The translations under genes and the position numbers were made by a program. This document shows, piece after piece, positions 1 to 6,988 of a DNA stretch of 15,502 nt. The stretch's first letter is position 1; each line of letters opens with the position of its first letter. The stretch comes from Hyphomicrobium sp. (GTDB lineage: Bacteria; Pseudomonadota; Alphaproteobacteria; Rhizobiales; Hyphomicrobiaceae), in the NCBI GenBank assembly GCA_030609245.1, contig JAUWCP010000032.1, positions 1 to 15,502 of the forward strand. Reading direction: 5' to 3'. The notes beneath the pieces are model-generated. The model worked only from the letters and a program-made list of their open reading frames with translations, had not been told where the DNA came from and made no database searches.

Positions 1-1
1 G

Positions 2-889
2 GAAGCCGCCGGGACCAAGCCCGAAATCGCGCGCGCGCTCGAGCTGCACTACAAGCCGAAAGGCCCAACGGACATCGTGCCGAAAGAGGACGAGGGCGAC
101 GCGGTTTCCCTCGCGGTCGCGCTCGCCGACAAGCTCGATACGCTCGTTGGCTTCTGGGCGATCGATGAAAAGCCGACGGGCTCGGGCGATCCTTATCAGC
201 TTCGCCGCGCGGCGCTGGGTGTAATCAGAATTGTGTTGGAAAATGATCTGCGAATGCCGCTGGTCTCCACGGCAGAGGCTGCCATAAAGCTGGTCGACCA
301 ATCAATCCGAGCGATCGGCATTGGCCTCACGAACTGGAACGGGCAGCAAGTTCATACTGAAGTCGTAGACCTCCTCTCCTTCTTCGCTGACCGCCTCAAA
401 GTCCACCTGCGCGACAAAGGTGCGCGTCACGACCTTATCGATGCCGTCTTTTCGCTCGGCGGCCAGGATGACCTCGCGCTTATCGTCAAGCGCGTCGACG
501 CACTCGGTGAATTCCTGCAAACTGATGACGGCGCCAACCTGCTCACCGGCGTCAAGCGCGCGCAAAACATCCTTTCGATTGAAGAGAAAAAGGATAAGAC
601 GAGCTACGCCGGCACCTACGAGGTTGCCCTTCTCAAGGATAAGGAAGAGCTGGCACTTGCCGCGGCCATCGAAAGCGTGAAGCAGGACACCGAGGCCGCG
701 ATCGAAGTGGAAAATTTTGCCGGCGCCATGCGCGCGCTTGCCGAGCTTCGCGCACCCGTCGATGCGTTCTTCGATCACGTCACGGTCAATGTCGATGATT
801 CCAAGCTGCGCGAGAACCGCCTTCGCATGCTCTCGGAAATCCGCGCCGCCACCCTCAACGTCGCCGACTTCACCAAGATCGCTGGCTAA
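2..889 (+). CDS. glyS: Glycyl-tRNA synthetase beta subunit, 3' part (partial)
   Basis: The beta subunit of the bacterial alpha2beta2 glycyl-tRNA synthetase works with GlyQ to charge tRNA-Gly in the cytoplasm. The reading frame is open from the window's first bases, so the gene starts upstream; 295 C-terminal residues of a chain that is usually about 690-750 are visible. The stretch around ADKLDTLVGFWAI, PTGSGDP and LRRAALGVIRIVLEN is the highly recognisable conserved core of GlyS. The last roughly 100 residues (LAELRAPVDAFFDHVTVN, ending LNVADFTKIAG) fit the DALR anticodon-binding domain. A GTG at 77 could start a shorter frame, but the conserved sequence continues upstream of it, so it is internal. 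The stop lies only six bases from the stop of the convergent YHS gene. Identification is very secure; glyQ would be expected upstream, outside the window. Confidence 0.96.
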   Translation, partial: EAAGTKPEIARALELHYKPKGPTDIVPKEDEGDAVSLAVALADKLDTLVGFWAIDEKPTGSGDPYQLRRAALGVIRIVLENDLRMPLVSTAEAAIKLVDQSIRAIGIGLTNWNGQQVHTEVVDLLSFFADRLKVHLRDKGARHDLIDAVFSLGGQDDLALIVKRVDALGEFLQTDDGANLLTGVKRAQNILSIEEKKDKTSYAGTYEVALLKDKEELALAAAIESVKQDTEAAIEVENFAGAMRALAELRAPVDAFFDHVTVNVDDSKLRENRLRMLSEIRAATLNVADFTKIAG

Positions 890-895
890 GCGCTG

Positions 896-1378
896 CTATT
901 TCTCTAAGACCGCTGGCCAATTGGCATCGCCCTTCTTCACGTTGCCGGGGATGTCCTTCGCCCACATGGCGCGCACGTTCTTGTTGTAGTTGAGGTAGAG
1001 CTTGCCGTCGTGAACTGTCCACGCTTGCGGGTCGCCCTTGGCGGTGGAGCCCTTGGATACCGCGTACGCGCAATAGCCACCATATTGCGGCGCGTATTTT
1101 GTCGGGGCGGCCTTGAATGCATCTCGGTTCGCCGCACTCGCAAAACGCCATGTGGCGCCGTCGTAACCTGTCGTCAGATCCTTGTTGCCCTTTACGGGTT
1201 TGCCGTCGGTGAAAAAGGCAACCGGGTCATAGCCGCCGACTGCCACGCCCTTGACGATGCCGGTGTAGACGGGAGGCGCGGCGGCCCTGGCTGACGTAAC
1301 GTCCAACAGCGCGATCGCCGCAAGTGCGACGCCGAAACCGGAGGCGACAGCACGTAGGATAGTGCGGTTACGAGACAT
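896..1378 (-). CDS. Secreted YHS-domain protein
   Basis: A 160-residue exported protein. Residues 1-32 look like a Sec signal peptide: basic MSRNR, a hydrophobic core at about 11-27, and small residues SARA before a likely cleavage at 32/33. The remainder is one YHS domain, with GGYDPVAFF at 48-56, a TWRFAS strand at 77-82, and YGGYCAYAV at 99-107. The C-terminal half carries AWTVHDGKLYLNYN (119-132). YHS domains are thought to bind metal or haem-like ligands, but no exact role is known for this short secreted form. Some members carry selenocysteine, as reflected in the database name 'YHS domain-containing (seleno)protein'; I believe the position is that of Cys103 here. A strong Shine-Dalgarno sits upstream of the ATG. 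The gene is divergent from the cyclotransferase-like gene and convergent with glyS, so it is probably transcribed alone. The family is secure; the function is unknown. Confidence 0.88.
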   Translation of the reverse strand: MSRNRTILRAVASGFGVALAAIALLDVTSARAAAPPVYTGIVKGVAVGGYDPVAFFTDGKPVKGNKDLTTGYDGATWRFASAANRDAFKAAPTKYAPQYGGYCAYAVSKGSTAKGDPQAWTVHDGKLYLNYNKNVRAMWAKDIPGNVKKGDANWPAVLEK

Positions 1379-1385
1379 GGATCGT

Positions 1386-1392
1386 CCTCCTT
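1386..1392 (-). promoter_or_regulatory. Shine-Dalgarno of the YHS gene
   Basis: On the minus strand this reads AAGGAGG, a near-perfect anti-16S match. It lies seven bases upstream of the ATG at 1378 and fixes that start. Confidence 0.8.
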
Positions 1393-1461
1393 GAGGGTTG
1401 CCTGAGAGTACGCGGCGCCAAACGGAGATGTTACGATGCCCGTCGGGGGCACAGGCGCAAA

Positions 1462-1911
1462 ATGACTAGAATGAACACAGGTGTCGGCCACCTCTTCGTC
1501 TATGGCACGCTCATGTCGGCAGCCATTGGGGCGATGGGCAAGGCGCAACGCGATCGGCTGCAGTGTGAAGGCATTAGTCTCGGCGCGGCGACCATGCACG
1601 GTGCGCAGCTCTATAACCTTGGACGCTATCCCGGTCTCATCGAGAGCGGCGATCCCGGCCACATCGTTCATGGTGAGTTGATCGCACTAGCCAATCCGCA
1701 CATCACGCTGCGTTGGCTCGATGACTACGAGGGTCTTATTCCTGGAGATCACGACCAGAACGAGTATGCGCGACTTGAACGCCAAGTCTTGCTCGCAAAT
1801 GGAAGCGCGTTGCCTGCCTGGGTGTATGTCTTCTTGCGTAACGTGGAACGCTATCGCCCGATCGCGGGCGGCCGCTGGAAATTCGCACCTAAGGGCGAGC
1901 GGAAAATTTAG
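1462..1911 (+). CDS. Gamma-glutamylcyclotransferase-like (AIG2/GGCT fold) protein
   Basis: A 149-residue cytoplasmic protein of the GGCT-like superfamily, whose members release 5-oxoproline from gamma-glutamyl amino acids, peptides or gamma-glutamylamines. The signature YGTLM lies at 14-18 and forms the substrate-binding loop. YPG at 56-58 and HGELIAL at 70-76 follow in the expected order. LDDYEG at 86-91 supplies Glu90 as the likely catalytic acid, and the YAR of EYARLE (102-104) matches the usual Y-x-R after it. Length is typical of the single-domain family. The start could be the ATG at 1462 or 1471; both precede the first strand and neither has a strong Shine-Dalgarno. It stands alone between a divergent YHS gene and a convergent ABC-F gene. 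The fold and catalytic Glu are clear, but the exact substrate cannot be read from sequence. Confidence 0.85.
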   Translation: MTRMNTGVGHLFVYGTLMSAAIGAMGKAQRDRLQCEGISLGAATMHGAQLYNLGRYPGLIESGDPGHIVHGELIALANPHITLRWLDDYEGLIPGDHDQNEYARLERQVLLANGSALPAWVYVFLRNVERYRPIAGGRWKFAPKGERKI

Positions 1912-1934
1912 GGTCAGCTGTAAAAGGAAAAGGT

Positions 1935-2010
1935 GAGAGCTGGCTTGCTTGACCCGAACAACCCTCTGGCATTCGGACACGGTCCCCGCTTGACCGGGCC
2001 GCCAGCTCCC
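1935..2010 (-). other. Possible structured element: three-arm inverted repeat in a convergent gap
   Basis: The 184-base gap 1912-2095 between the 3' ends of the cyclotransferase-like gene and the ABC-F gene holds three nested inverted repeats. The outer arms are 1935-1944 and 2001-2010; on the minus strand they form 10 pairs with one G-U, whereas on the plus strand the same position is a mismatch. Inside are two hairpins: 1954-1958 with 1972-1976 (5 bp, 13-base loop) and 1980-1984 with 1992-1996 (5 bp, 7-base loop). A pyrimidine-rich stretch follows the 3' arm on the minus strand (about 1920-1933). Together this draws a three-way junction. It could be a 3' UTR or terminator structure of the ABC-F transcript, a small RNA, a degenerate intergenic repeat, or chance in GC-rich DNA. 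It matches no RNA family I recognise. Confidence 0.3.
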
Positions 2011-2095
2011 GCCGAAAAAGGTGATACACCAAGTGGGCGCGCGCCATTTATCTCGATCCGTGAAATCACTTAAGGTGTGCATAAGCCCAAGAGTC

Positions 2096-4015
2096 CTATA
2101 TCTCTTGCGCGCTGGAGGACTCATGAGTGGCCCGCTCGTAGGCCTCGCTGGCTAAGAGCCACGCTTCTTCCGCCTCCGCCAATCGCTTTACGTGTTGCCC
2201 GCGTTCGATGTTCACCGCCTGCGCGTCTGCTGCATCACGCTCATAGAGCGTTGGATCCGCTAGCAACTTGTCGAGCTTTGCAATCTCGCCCGTGATGCGT
2301 TCGACCGTTTTCTCGGCCATCTGCATCTCCTTCTTCAACGGGGCAAGACCGGCGCGACGGTTAGCGGAAGCGCGGCGCTGGTCCGCGCGCGCCTTCCGCG
2401 CCGAGGTCCCCAGATCGTTTGCTTTGCTTCTCTGACGTGTTCCTGCGCCGCGTTCAGCCAGGATTTCCGCGCGGTAGGAGCCGATGTCGCCGTCATAGGC
2501 GGTTACGGTGCCGTTGCGCACGATCCACAACCGGTCGGCGCACGCTTCGACGAGGTGGCGATCGTGACTGATCAGGATGAGGGCGCCCTCGTATTCCGTC
2601 AGTGCATGCACCAGAGCCTCGCGGCTGTCGACGTCGAGATGGTTGGATGGCTCGTCGAGGATCAAGATGTGGGGCCCGTGAAAGCTTGCGAGCGCCAGTA
2701 GGAGCCGCGCCTTCTCGCCGCCAGACAGGTTGGCGCACTTGGTGTCCGCTTTGTCTGCGCCGAAGCCATAGGTGCCCAGCCGCGTGCGGCGTTGCGCTTC
2801 CGTCGCATCAGGCATCAGCTTCAGTATGTAGTCGTAAGGCGTCGCCTGCGGGTTAAGCTCGTCAAGCTGGTGCTGGGCGAAATAGCCGACGTCGACGCGC
2901 TTGGCGCCGTAAACGTTCCCGGAAAGCGGCTTGATCTTGCCGGCGATCAGCTTTGCAAACGTCGATTTGCCATTGCCATTCTGGCCCAGCAGGGCGATGC
3001 GATCATCCTGGTCGATGCGCAGGCTAAGTTGTTGCAATACAGGGCTGTTTGGCACGTAGCCGACGGCAGCATCTTCCAGCCGCAGCAAAGGGCTTGCCAG
3101 TGGCCTTGCCGGTTGCGGCAGGTGGAAAGGCGCCACGCGATCTTCAAGCTGCGCCGCGATCGGCTGCATTTTGGCAAGCGCTTTGATTCGGCTCTGTGCT
3201 TGCGCGGCCTTGGTCGCTTTGGCCTTGAAGCGGTCAATGAAGGCCTGGATGCGCCGGCGCTCCTCGTCCTGCTTTTTCTTGAGCTTCAATTCCAAGCGCT
3301 GTTTTTCGCGCCGTGCTTCCTCGAAGTTGTCGTAGCCGCCGGAGTAGAGCGTAAGCTTACCGCGCTCTAGGTGGAGGATGGAGTTGACAGCGCCGTTCAA
3401 CAGATCGCGGTCATGGCTGACGATGAGAACCGTGTGGGGATATGTGCGCAGATAGTTTTCCAGCCATAGCGTGCCTTCGAGGTCGAGATAGTTTGTCGGC
3501 TCATCGAGTAGCAGCACGTCGGGTTCGAGGAAGAGAATGGCCGCAAGCGCAACACGCATGCGCCACCCGCCCGAAAGTGTCCGGCAAGGACGTTGCTGCG
3601 CGTTCTCATCAAAACCGAGACCGGCAAGGATCTGAGCGGCGCGGGCAGGGGCAGCGTGGGCGCCGATGTCGTTTAGGCGTTCGTGGATCTCGGCGATGCG
3701 ATGGGCGTCATGTGCGTGCTCAGCCTCGTCTAAGAGCTGCGCGCGCTCGGTGTCGGCCGCCAGTACCCAATCGATCAGGCTGACATCACCGCCGGGCGCC
3801 TCCTGCGCGACGTGGCCAATGCGTGCCGAGCGCGGCACGGTAATCGAGCCGGCGTCGGGCGCCAAATCGCCGGAAATGATCTTGAGCAGCGTCGTCTTGC
3901 CGACGCCGTTGCGGCCGACGAGGCCAACCTTATGGCCAGTCGGCAGCCCCACGGTCGCGCCGTCGATCAAGACCCGCCCCTCGATGCGGTATGTCAGATC
4001 ATTGATATGCAGCAT
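2096..4015 (-). CDS. ABC-F family ATPase, YheS type
   Basis: A 639-residue soluble protein with two ABC cassettes and no membrane segments. ABC-F proteins bind the ribosomal E site and act in translation. Cassette 1 has Walker A GRNGVGKTT (34-42), signature TLSGGW (146-151), Walker B LLLDEPTN (168-175) and an H-loop SHDR (200-203). Cassette 2 has GQNGNGKST (344-352), LSGGEKAR (430-437), LILDEPSNHLD (451-461) and SHDRH (483-487). The linker (about 235-300) is charged and contains IDRFKAKATKAAQAQSRIK, a strong match to the E. coli YheS linker as I recall it; YFAQHQL (378-384) and the length (YheS is 637) agree. A C-terminal extension (about 520-639) is rich in charged residues and probably a coiled coil. 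The gene is third in a same-strand run after the GYF_2 and DUF3147 genes. Subfamily is inferred; a role in antibiotic resistance is not indicated. Confidence 0.93.
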   Translation of the reverse strand: MLHINDLTYRIEGRVLIDGATVGLPTGHKVGLVGRNGVGKTTLLKIISGDLAPDAGSITVPRSARIGHVAQEAPGGDVSLIDWVLAADTERAQLLDEAEHAHDAHRIAEIHERLNDIGAHAAPARAAQILAGLGFDENAQQRPCRTLSGGWRMRVALAAILFLEPDVLLLDEPTNYLDLEGTLWLENYLRTYPHTVLIVSHDRDLLNGAVNSILHLERGKLTLYSGGYDNFEEARREKQRLELKLKKKQDEERRRIQAFIDRFKAKATKAAQAQSRIKALAKMQPIAAQLEDRVAPFHLPQPARPLASPLLRLEDAAVGYVPNSPVLQQLSLRIDQDDRIALLGQNGNGKSTFAKLIAGKIKPLSGNVYGAKRVDVGYFAQHQLDELNPQATPYDYILKLMPDATEAQRRTRLGTYGFGADKADTKCANLSGGEKARLLLALASFHGPHILILDEPSNHLDVDSREALVHALTEYEGALILISHDRHLVEACADRLWIVRNGTVTAYDGDIGSYRAEILAERGAGTRQRSKANDLGTSARKARADQRRASANRRAGLAPLKKEMQMAEKTVERITGEIAKLDKLLADPTLYERDAADAQAVNIERGQHVKRLAEAEEAWLLASEAYERATHESSSAQEI

Positions 4016-4066
4016 GGCCTGAGGGGATAACGGGTCGCGCTTGCAGTGTCACGCGCGGCGGCTCTT

Positions 4067-4417
4067 TCAGAACGCGATATCGAACCGCTTCAAAAGCGCG
4101 ATCATTATTAAGTAGCAGCCGAATGTCAGCGCACCGGAAACGAGAAGGCTCGGTGCGAATTGCCAGCCTGCACGCAGCAACAACGGCAGCGCGATGAACA
4201 GCGCCAGCGACGGAAGAACCAGCCAGAAAATGCCGCCCGCCAAGGTGGCGACCTTCTCCACATCGCCGGTGTCGAGATAGAGCCAGATCATTGCCAGCAC
4301 CGACGTCAACGGGATCGACGCCAATACCGCGGCGAAAAAAGAGCTGCGCTTGGCCACCTCGGCGATAGCCACAATCAGAACACTCGTGATGATGACCTTG
4401 ACGGCGGCCTCGAGCAT
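4067..4417 (-). CDS. DUF3147 family small membrane protein
   Basis: A 116-residue integral membrane protein with four predicted transmembrane segments at about 5-22, 28-48, 58-82 and 86-110 and very short loops. The sequence between the first two helices (AEVAKRSSFFAAVLASIPL) and the following MIWLYLDTGD, leading to a third helix starting near 58, match what I know of DUF3147, a family with no assigned function. Length is normal. The start ATG lies nine bases after the stop of the GYF_2 gene on the same strand, so the two are almost surely cotranscribed; the ABC-F gene follows 51 bases later. The close coupling suggests the two membrane proteins may act together, but that is inference only. 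I cannot assign a transport substrate. Confidence 0.85.
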   Translation of the reverse strand: MLEAAVKVIITSVLIVAIAEVAKRSSFFAAVLASIPLTSVLAMIWLYLDTGDVEKVATLAGGIFWLVLPSLALFIALPLLLRAGWQFAPSLLVSGALTFGCYLIMIALLKRFDIAF

Positions 4418-4426
4418 GGCGGTGGA

Positions 4427-5692
4427 TCAGCCCGAAACGACGGGCTTAAGCGTCTCAACGAGCAGGCGCTCCTGGGTAGGCTGGTCCTCAACCGCCAAGT
4501 GCGCAGTGAACCAGTCCTTCACCATCTGGCACACGCGGCGCGGCGGCTGGTTGGCTAGCGCCTTCGGATTGGAGAAAATCTGCAGGTCGCTCTCTTTCCA
4601 TCCCAGCTTGGCCAACTGCTTGACGAGGACTTCATAGTCGCTCTTGCCGGCGGGCTCGTGCGTCGTCGGAGCCCTGCGGCCTTCCGCGATGGCCTCGAAA
4701 ATGGCGGCCGCTTGGGCATGGACCGTCGCGCCTTTCTCGGGGGATGGCCAAATCTCGAGCACGACCGGAGCCGTCTCGCCCTTGGAAATGAAGCCAAAGC
4801 AAGCACGTGGGCTTCGCGCGCTCAGGCTATTGAGGTTGGCGAGGAAGGCCGTCGCGACTTTTTTCAGCTTCTCGGTGCTGGCGGCGAGCGCCTTGTCGGC
4901 ATGCTTACGCCGCAGCGCCACGATCGCCTCAGCCATATGCTTGGTGATCGCGTCTTGGGGCTGTTTCTCGGCGGAAAGTTTCGCGACCTCGTTAAGGCGC
5001 TCCCCATACCAGTCGGGGAATTCGCGTTTGACGAGGTTCCACAGGCCGATCTGCTGAAACTGTGCATCCAGTTCTTTCGCGCTCTGCGCGATGACTTCGG
5101 GAGGAATCGTGCTTGGCCCCGGGGCCGGCGGGGTGGCCTGTGGCGTTTCGACCGCCTCAATGGCGGCGGTGGTGGTTTCGTTGACACTGGTGTCGGTCTC
5201 ATTGGCCCCATCAGCGATTTCAGTCGGACCTATGCCCGGGACACCGCCCTGCTGCGTGAAGTACCATGTGCCTGCGCCTGCCAGCAGCAGGACGACTAGC
5301 GCAATGCCGAGGACACGCCCCAGCCGCCGAGGCTCGCCCTCGGGCGACGCTTTTGCCACATGGATACGGTTGGGTTCAAAAGACCGTTCCACGCCCGGAG
5401 GCGGCACGTGGGAAGGCTCGCGCGGCTGGGGCTGCCCAGTGGGCTCAGGCTTCCCAGTGGGCTCAGGCTTCCCAGTGGCAGTGGCAGGCGACTGCGACGT
5501 CTCCTCCGGCGAATTGAACGGGAAGACGGCGGGTGCGGTGCGCCAGTCGGAGAAGCCGGGACGCCAAATGAGGTCGGTCGGCTTCAGGTGTCCATGCGCG
5601 ACGAATGTGCGCATCTCTGCTTCCGACAAGGGCCCGTGCTGCTTGCCTTCACGGGCGATATACCATTGGATTTCGGGCTGTTGGCCAGTCAT
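4427..5692 (-). CDS. GYF_2 (DUF4339) domain, single-pass membrane protein
   Basis: A 421-residue protein of unknown function. Residues 9-57 form a GYF_2/DUF4339 domain: QWYI, HGPLSEAEM, LIWRPGFSDWRTA. A proline-rich linker (about 62-100) contains tandem KPEPTG repeats and ends in PPPGV (97-101). One transmembrane helix lies at about 126-146, followed by an acidic, Thr-rich stretch and a helical C-terminal region (about 200-421) with no domain I recognise. With a cytoplasmic GYF_2 domain the C-terminal part would be outside the membrane. I chose the ATG at 5692 because the GYF_2 domain starts a few residues later; an in-frame start at 5755 would add 21 residues unlike the family. The gene heads a minus-strand run with DUF3147 nine bases downstream. 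GYF domains bind proline-rich peptides, so a scaffold or adaptor role is plausible but unproven. Confidence 0.82.
   Translation of the reverse strand: MTGQQPEIQWYIAREGKQHGPLSEAEMRTFVAHGHLKPTDLIWRPGFSDWRTAPAVFPFNSPEETSQSPATATGKPEPTGKPEPTGQPQPREPSHVPPPGVERSFEPNRIHVAKASPEGEPRRLGRVLGIALVVLLLAGAGTWYFTQQGGVPGIGPTEIADGANETDTSVNETTTAAIEAVETPQATPPAPGPSTIPPEVIAQSAKELDAQFQQIGLWNLVKREFPDWYGERLNEVAKLSAEKQPQDAITKHMAEAIVALRRKHADKALAASTEKLKKVATAFLANLNSLSARSPRACFGFISKGETAPVVLEIWPSPEKGATVHAQAAAIFEAIAEGRRAPTTHEPAGKSDYEVLVKQLAKLGWKESDLQIFSNPKALANQPPRRVCQMVKDWFTAHLAVEDQPTQERLLVETLKPVVSG
5435..5478 (-). repeat. 18-bp tandem repeat inside the GYF_2 gene
   Basis: Units at 5435-5452 and 5453-5470 are identical 18-mers, followed by eight bases of a third copy at 5471-5478. 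Read on the minus strand they encode KPEPTG repeated in the proline-rich linker. Because the unit is a multiple of three, copy-number change would alter linker length without breaking the frame. Confidence 0.9.
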
Positions 5693-5872
5693 GGAGGTCC
5701 CATATAACGAATAGGAGGCCGAAATTCGAACATTGCGCGCCAGTACGCCGACCACTCGGATTTCTTAGAATCGCCTCAATGTGGTTCGGGATACCCCGCC
5801 TCGTCAATCGCTCCTGCCCGACAAAGTGCTGTGGTCCACTGCCCGTTTCTTCAAGGCGCGGCACTGCGCACC

Positions 5873-5901
5873 TTGTTGGGTCCCCGGGGCGCCATTATAA
5901 C
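5873..5901 (+). promoter_or_regulatory. Candidate sigma-70-like promoter for ndk
   Basis: TTGTTG at 5873-5878 and TATAAC at 5896-5901 are separated by 17 bases and end about 43 bases before the ndk ATG. The -10 matches the consensus at five of six positions; the -35 is weak. The rest of the 252-base gap 5693-5944 must also hold the divergent promoter of the GYF_2 gene, but I see no convincing boxes for it and no small gene. Confidence 0.3.
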
Positions 5902-5944
5902 CCGCCGCAACAATTGGTAAAATCCAAGCCTCAGAGGGACTGAG

Positions 5945-6367
5945 ATGGGTATCGAGCGGACGCTGTCGATCATTAAGCCGGATGCCACAGAACGCAACAT
6001 TACAGGTGTCATAAACCGCGTTATCGAAGATGCGGGGCTGCGAATCATTGGCCAAAAGCGGGTCCACTGGACCTTCGAGCAGGCCCAAGAATTCTACGAG
6101 CAGCATTTGGGAGCACCTTTCTACCCCGACCTTTGTAAATTCATGTCGTCCGGGCCGATCGTTGTCCAAGTGCTGGAGAGCGATGACGCCATAGCCAAGT
6201 ACCGGAAAGTTATGGGAGCGACCAATCCGGTCGACGCCGAGCCTGGGACGCTGCGCAGGCGTTTTGCGATCTCAATGCAGCAAAATTCGGTCCACGGTTC
6301 GGATAGCCCAGCGTCTGCGGATCGTGAGATTGCATTGAACTTCGCTCCAGACGAGATTGTCGGCTGA
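5945..6367 (+). CDS. ndk: Nucleoside diphosphate kinase
   Basis: A 140-residue cytoplasmic enzyme that moves the gamma phosphate of ATP to other nucleoside diphosphates by a ping-pong phosphohistidine mechanism, keeping NTP and dNTP pools balanced. IKPDAT at 10-15 supplies the conserved Lys11. MGATNP lies at 90-95. The active-site signature NSVHGSDS (114-121) carries the phosphorylated His117, the same number as in E. coli, and the chain ends in EIVG as many alphaproteobacterial Ndk do. Length is normal. A purine-rich Shine-Dalgarno AGAGGGA at 5933-5939 sits five bases before the ATG. Some stretches (HWTFEQAQ at 41-48, FAISMQQ at 107-113) differ from the usual LTKEQA and FA.SI.AN forms, so the copy is somewhat divergent while keeping all catalytic residues. 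A reductase-like gene follows 40 bases downstream. Confidence 0.95.
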   Translation: MGIERTLSIIKPDATERNITGVINRVIEDAGLRIIGQKRVHWTFEQAQEFYEQHLGAPFYPDLCKFMSSGPIVVQVLESDDAIAKYRKVMGATNPVDAEPGTLRRRFAISMQQNSVHGSDSPASADREIALNFAPDEIVG

Positions 6368-6396
6368 AACTGCGGGACGGTTCGCCTTCGTCCGCC

Positions 6397-6402
6397 AGGG
6401 AG
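6397..6402 (+). promoter_or_regulatory. Shine-Dalgarno deciding the reductase start
   Basis: AGGGAG lies five bases before the ATG at 6408. It favours that start over an in-frame ATG at 6357 that would overlap the end of ndk and add 17 residues unlike the family. Confidence 0.65.
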
Positions 6403-6407
6403 TCGTC

Positions 6408-6956
6408 ATGGGACGCGTCAGGTTCTACGTTGCCACAAGTCTCGATGGCTTCATCGCCGATCGTGACGGTGGTGTCGATTGGATGGCGCCCTACGATGCG
6501 AGACTCTATGGCTATGACGCATTCGTTGACGAAATCGGCGCACTCGTCATGGGGCGGCGCACTTATGAGATAATCCGCGCAGTTGGTGAGTGGCCGTACG
6601 CGGGCAAGCGCGTTCATGTCATCTCCTCGCATGCATTGGAGCATCCGCCGCACGGTGTCGTGCGGGCCTCAAATGGAATTGCAGGCGCGCTCAAGTCTGC
6701 GCGCGAGAAGACAGTGGAGGATATCTGGATCGTAGGCGGCGCCACCACCATGCAGTCAGCGCTCGACGAGAATCTCGTTGATGTCGTGGAGATCTTCTTG
6801 GTGCCGGTCTTGCTCGGCGCCGGGCTTTCCCTGTTCAACGAGCTGAAACGCCTTCAGACGCTAGCGTTCGACGGCATAGAGGCATATCCAGATGGTGTGG
6901 TGAAGCTACGCTACTTCACGGCGCGCTACCGAGCGAGCGGCGGGTACCAGACGTAA
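6408..6956 (+). CDS. RibD C-terminal/dihydrofolate reductase-like family protein
   Basis: A 182-residue cytoplasmic protein of the DHFR/RibD-C fold (PF01872-like, similar to Bacillus YyaP/YwjB). Conserved family features run in order: VATSLDGFIA (8-17), the VMGRRTYE nucleotide-binding turn (47-54), IWIVGGA (106-112) for the NADPH diphosphate, and PVLLGAGLSLF (133-143). It is probably an NAD(P)H-dependent reductase, but the substrate is unknown. Free-standing members are usually distinct from true FolA and from riboflavin-pathway RibD; no deaminase domain is present here. It lies 40 bases after ndk on the same strand and may be cotranscribed with it, and it converges on the P450 gene with 32 bases between stops. 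Confidence 0.87.
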   Translation: MGRVRFYVATSLDGFIADRDGGVDWMAPYDARLYGYDAFVDEIGALVMGRRTYEIIRAVGEWPYAGKRVHVISSHALEHPPHGVVRASNGIAGALKSAREKTVEDIWIVGGATTMQSALDENLVDVVEIFLVPVLLGAGLSLFNELKRLQTLAFDGIEAYPDGVVKLRYFTARYRASGGYQT

Positions 6957-6988
6957 GCCGCATTGGCCATCGGCGCGATGCCTTGCGC

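Noticed and set aside
1935..2010. tRNA-like element (76 bases, 5-bp stem with 7-base loop near the 3' side)
   Set aside because: The putative T-loop lacks TTCRA, the middle loop is 13 bases, there is no D-arm, and the outer stem is 10 bp, so it does not fit a tRNA.
2792..3370. Open frame of 192 codons antisense to the ABC-F gene
   Set aside because: No recognisable protein features; it is a shadow of the clearly coding minus strand.
5693..5755. Upstream start giving 21 extra residues on the GYF_2 protein
   Set aside because: The extra residues do not resemble the family, which usually begins just before the GYF_2 domain; the ATG at 5692 fits better.
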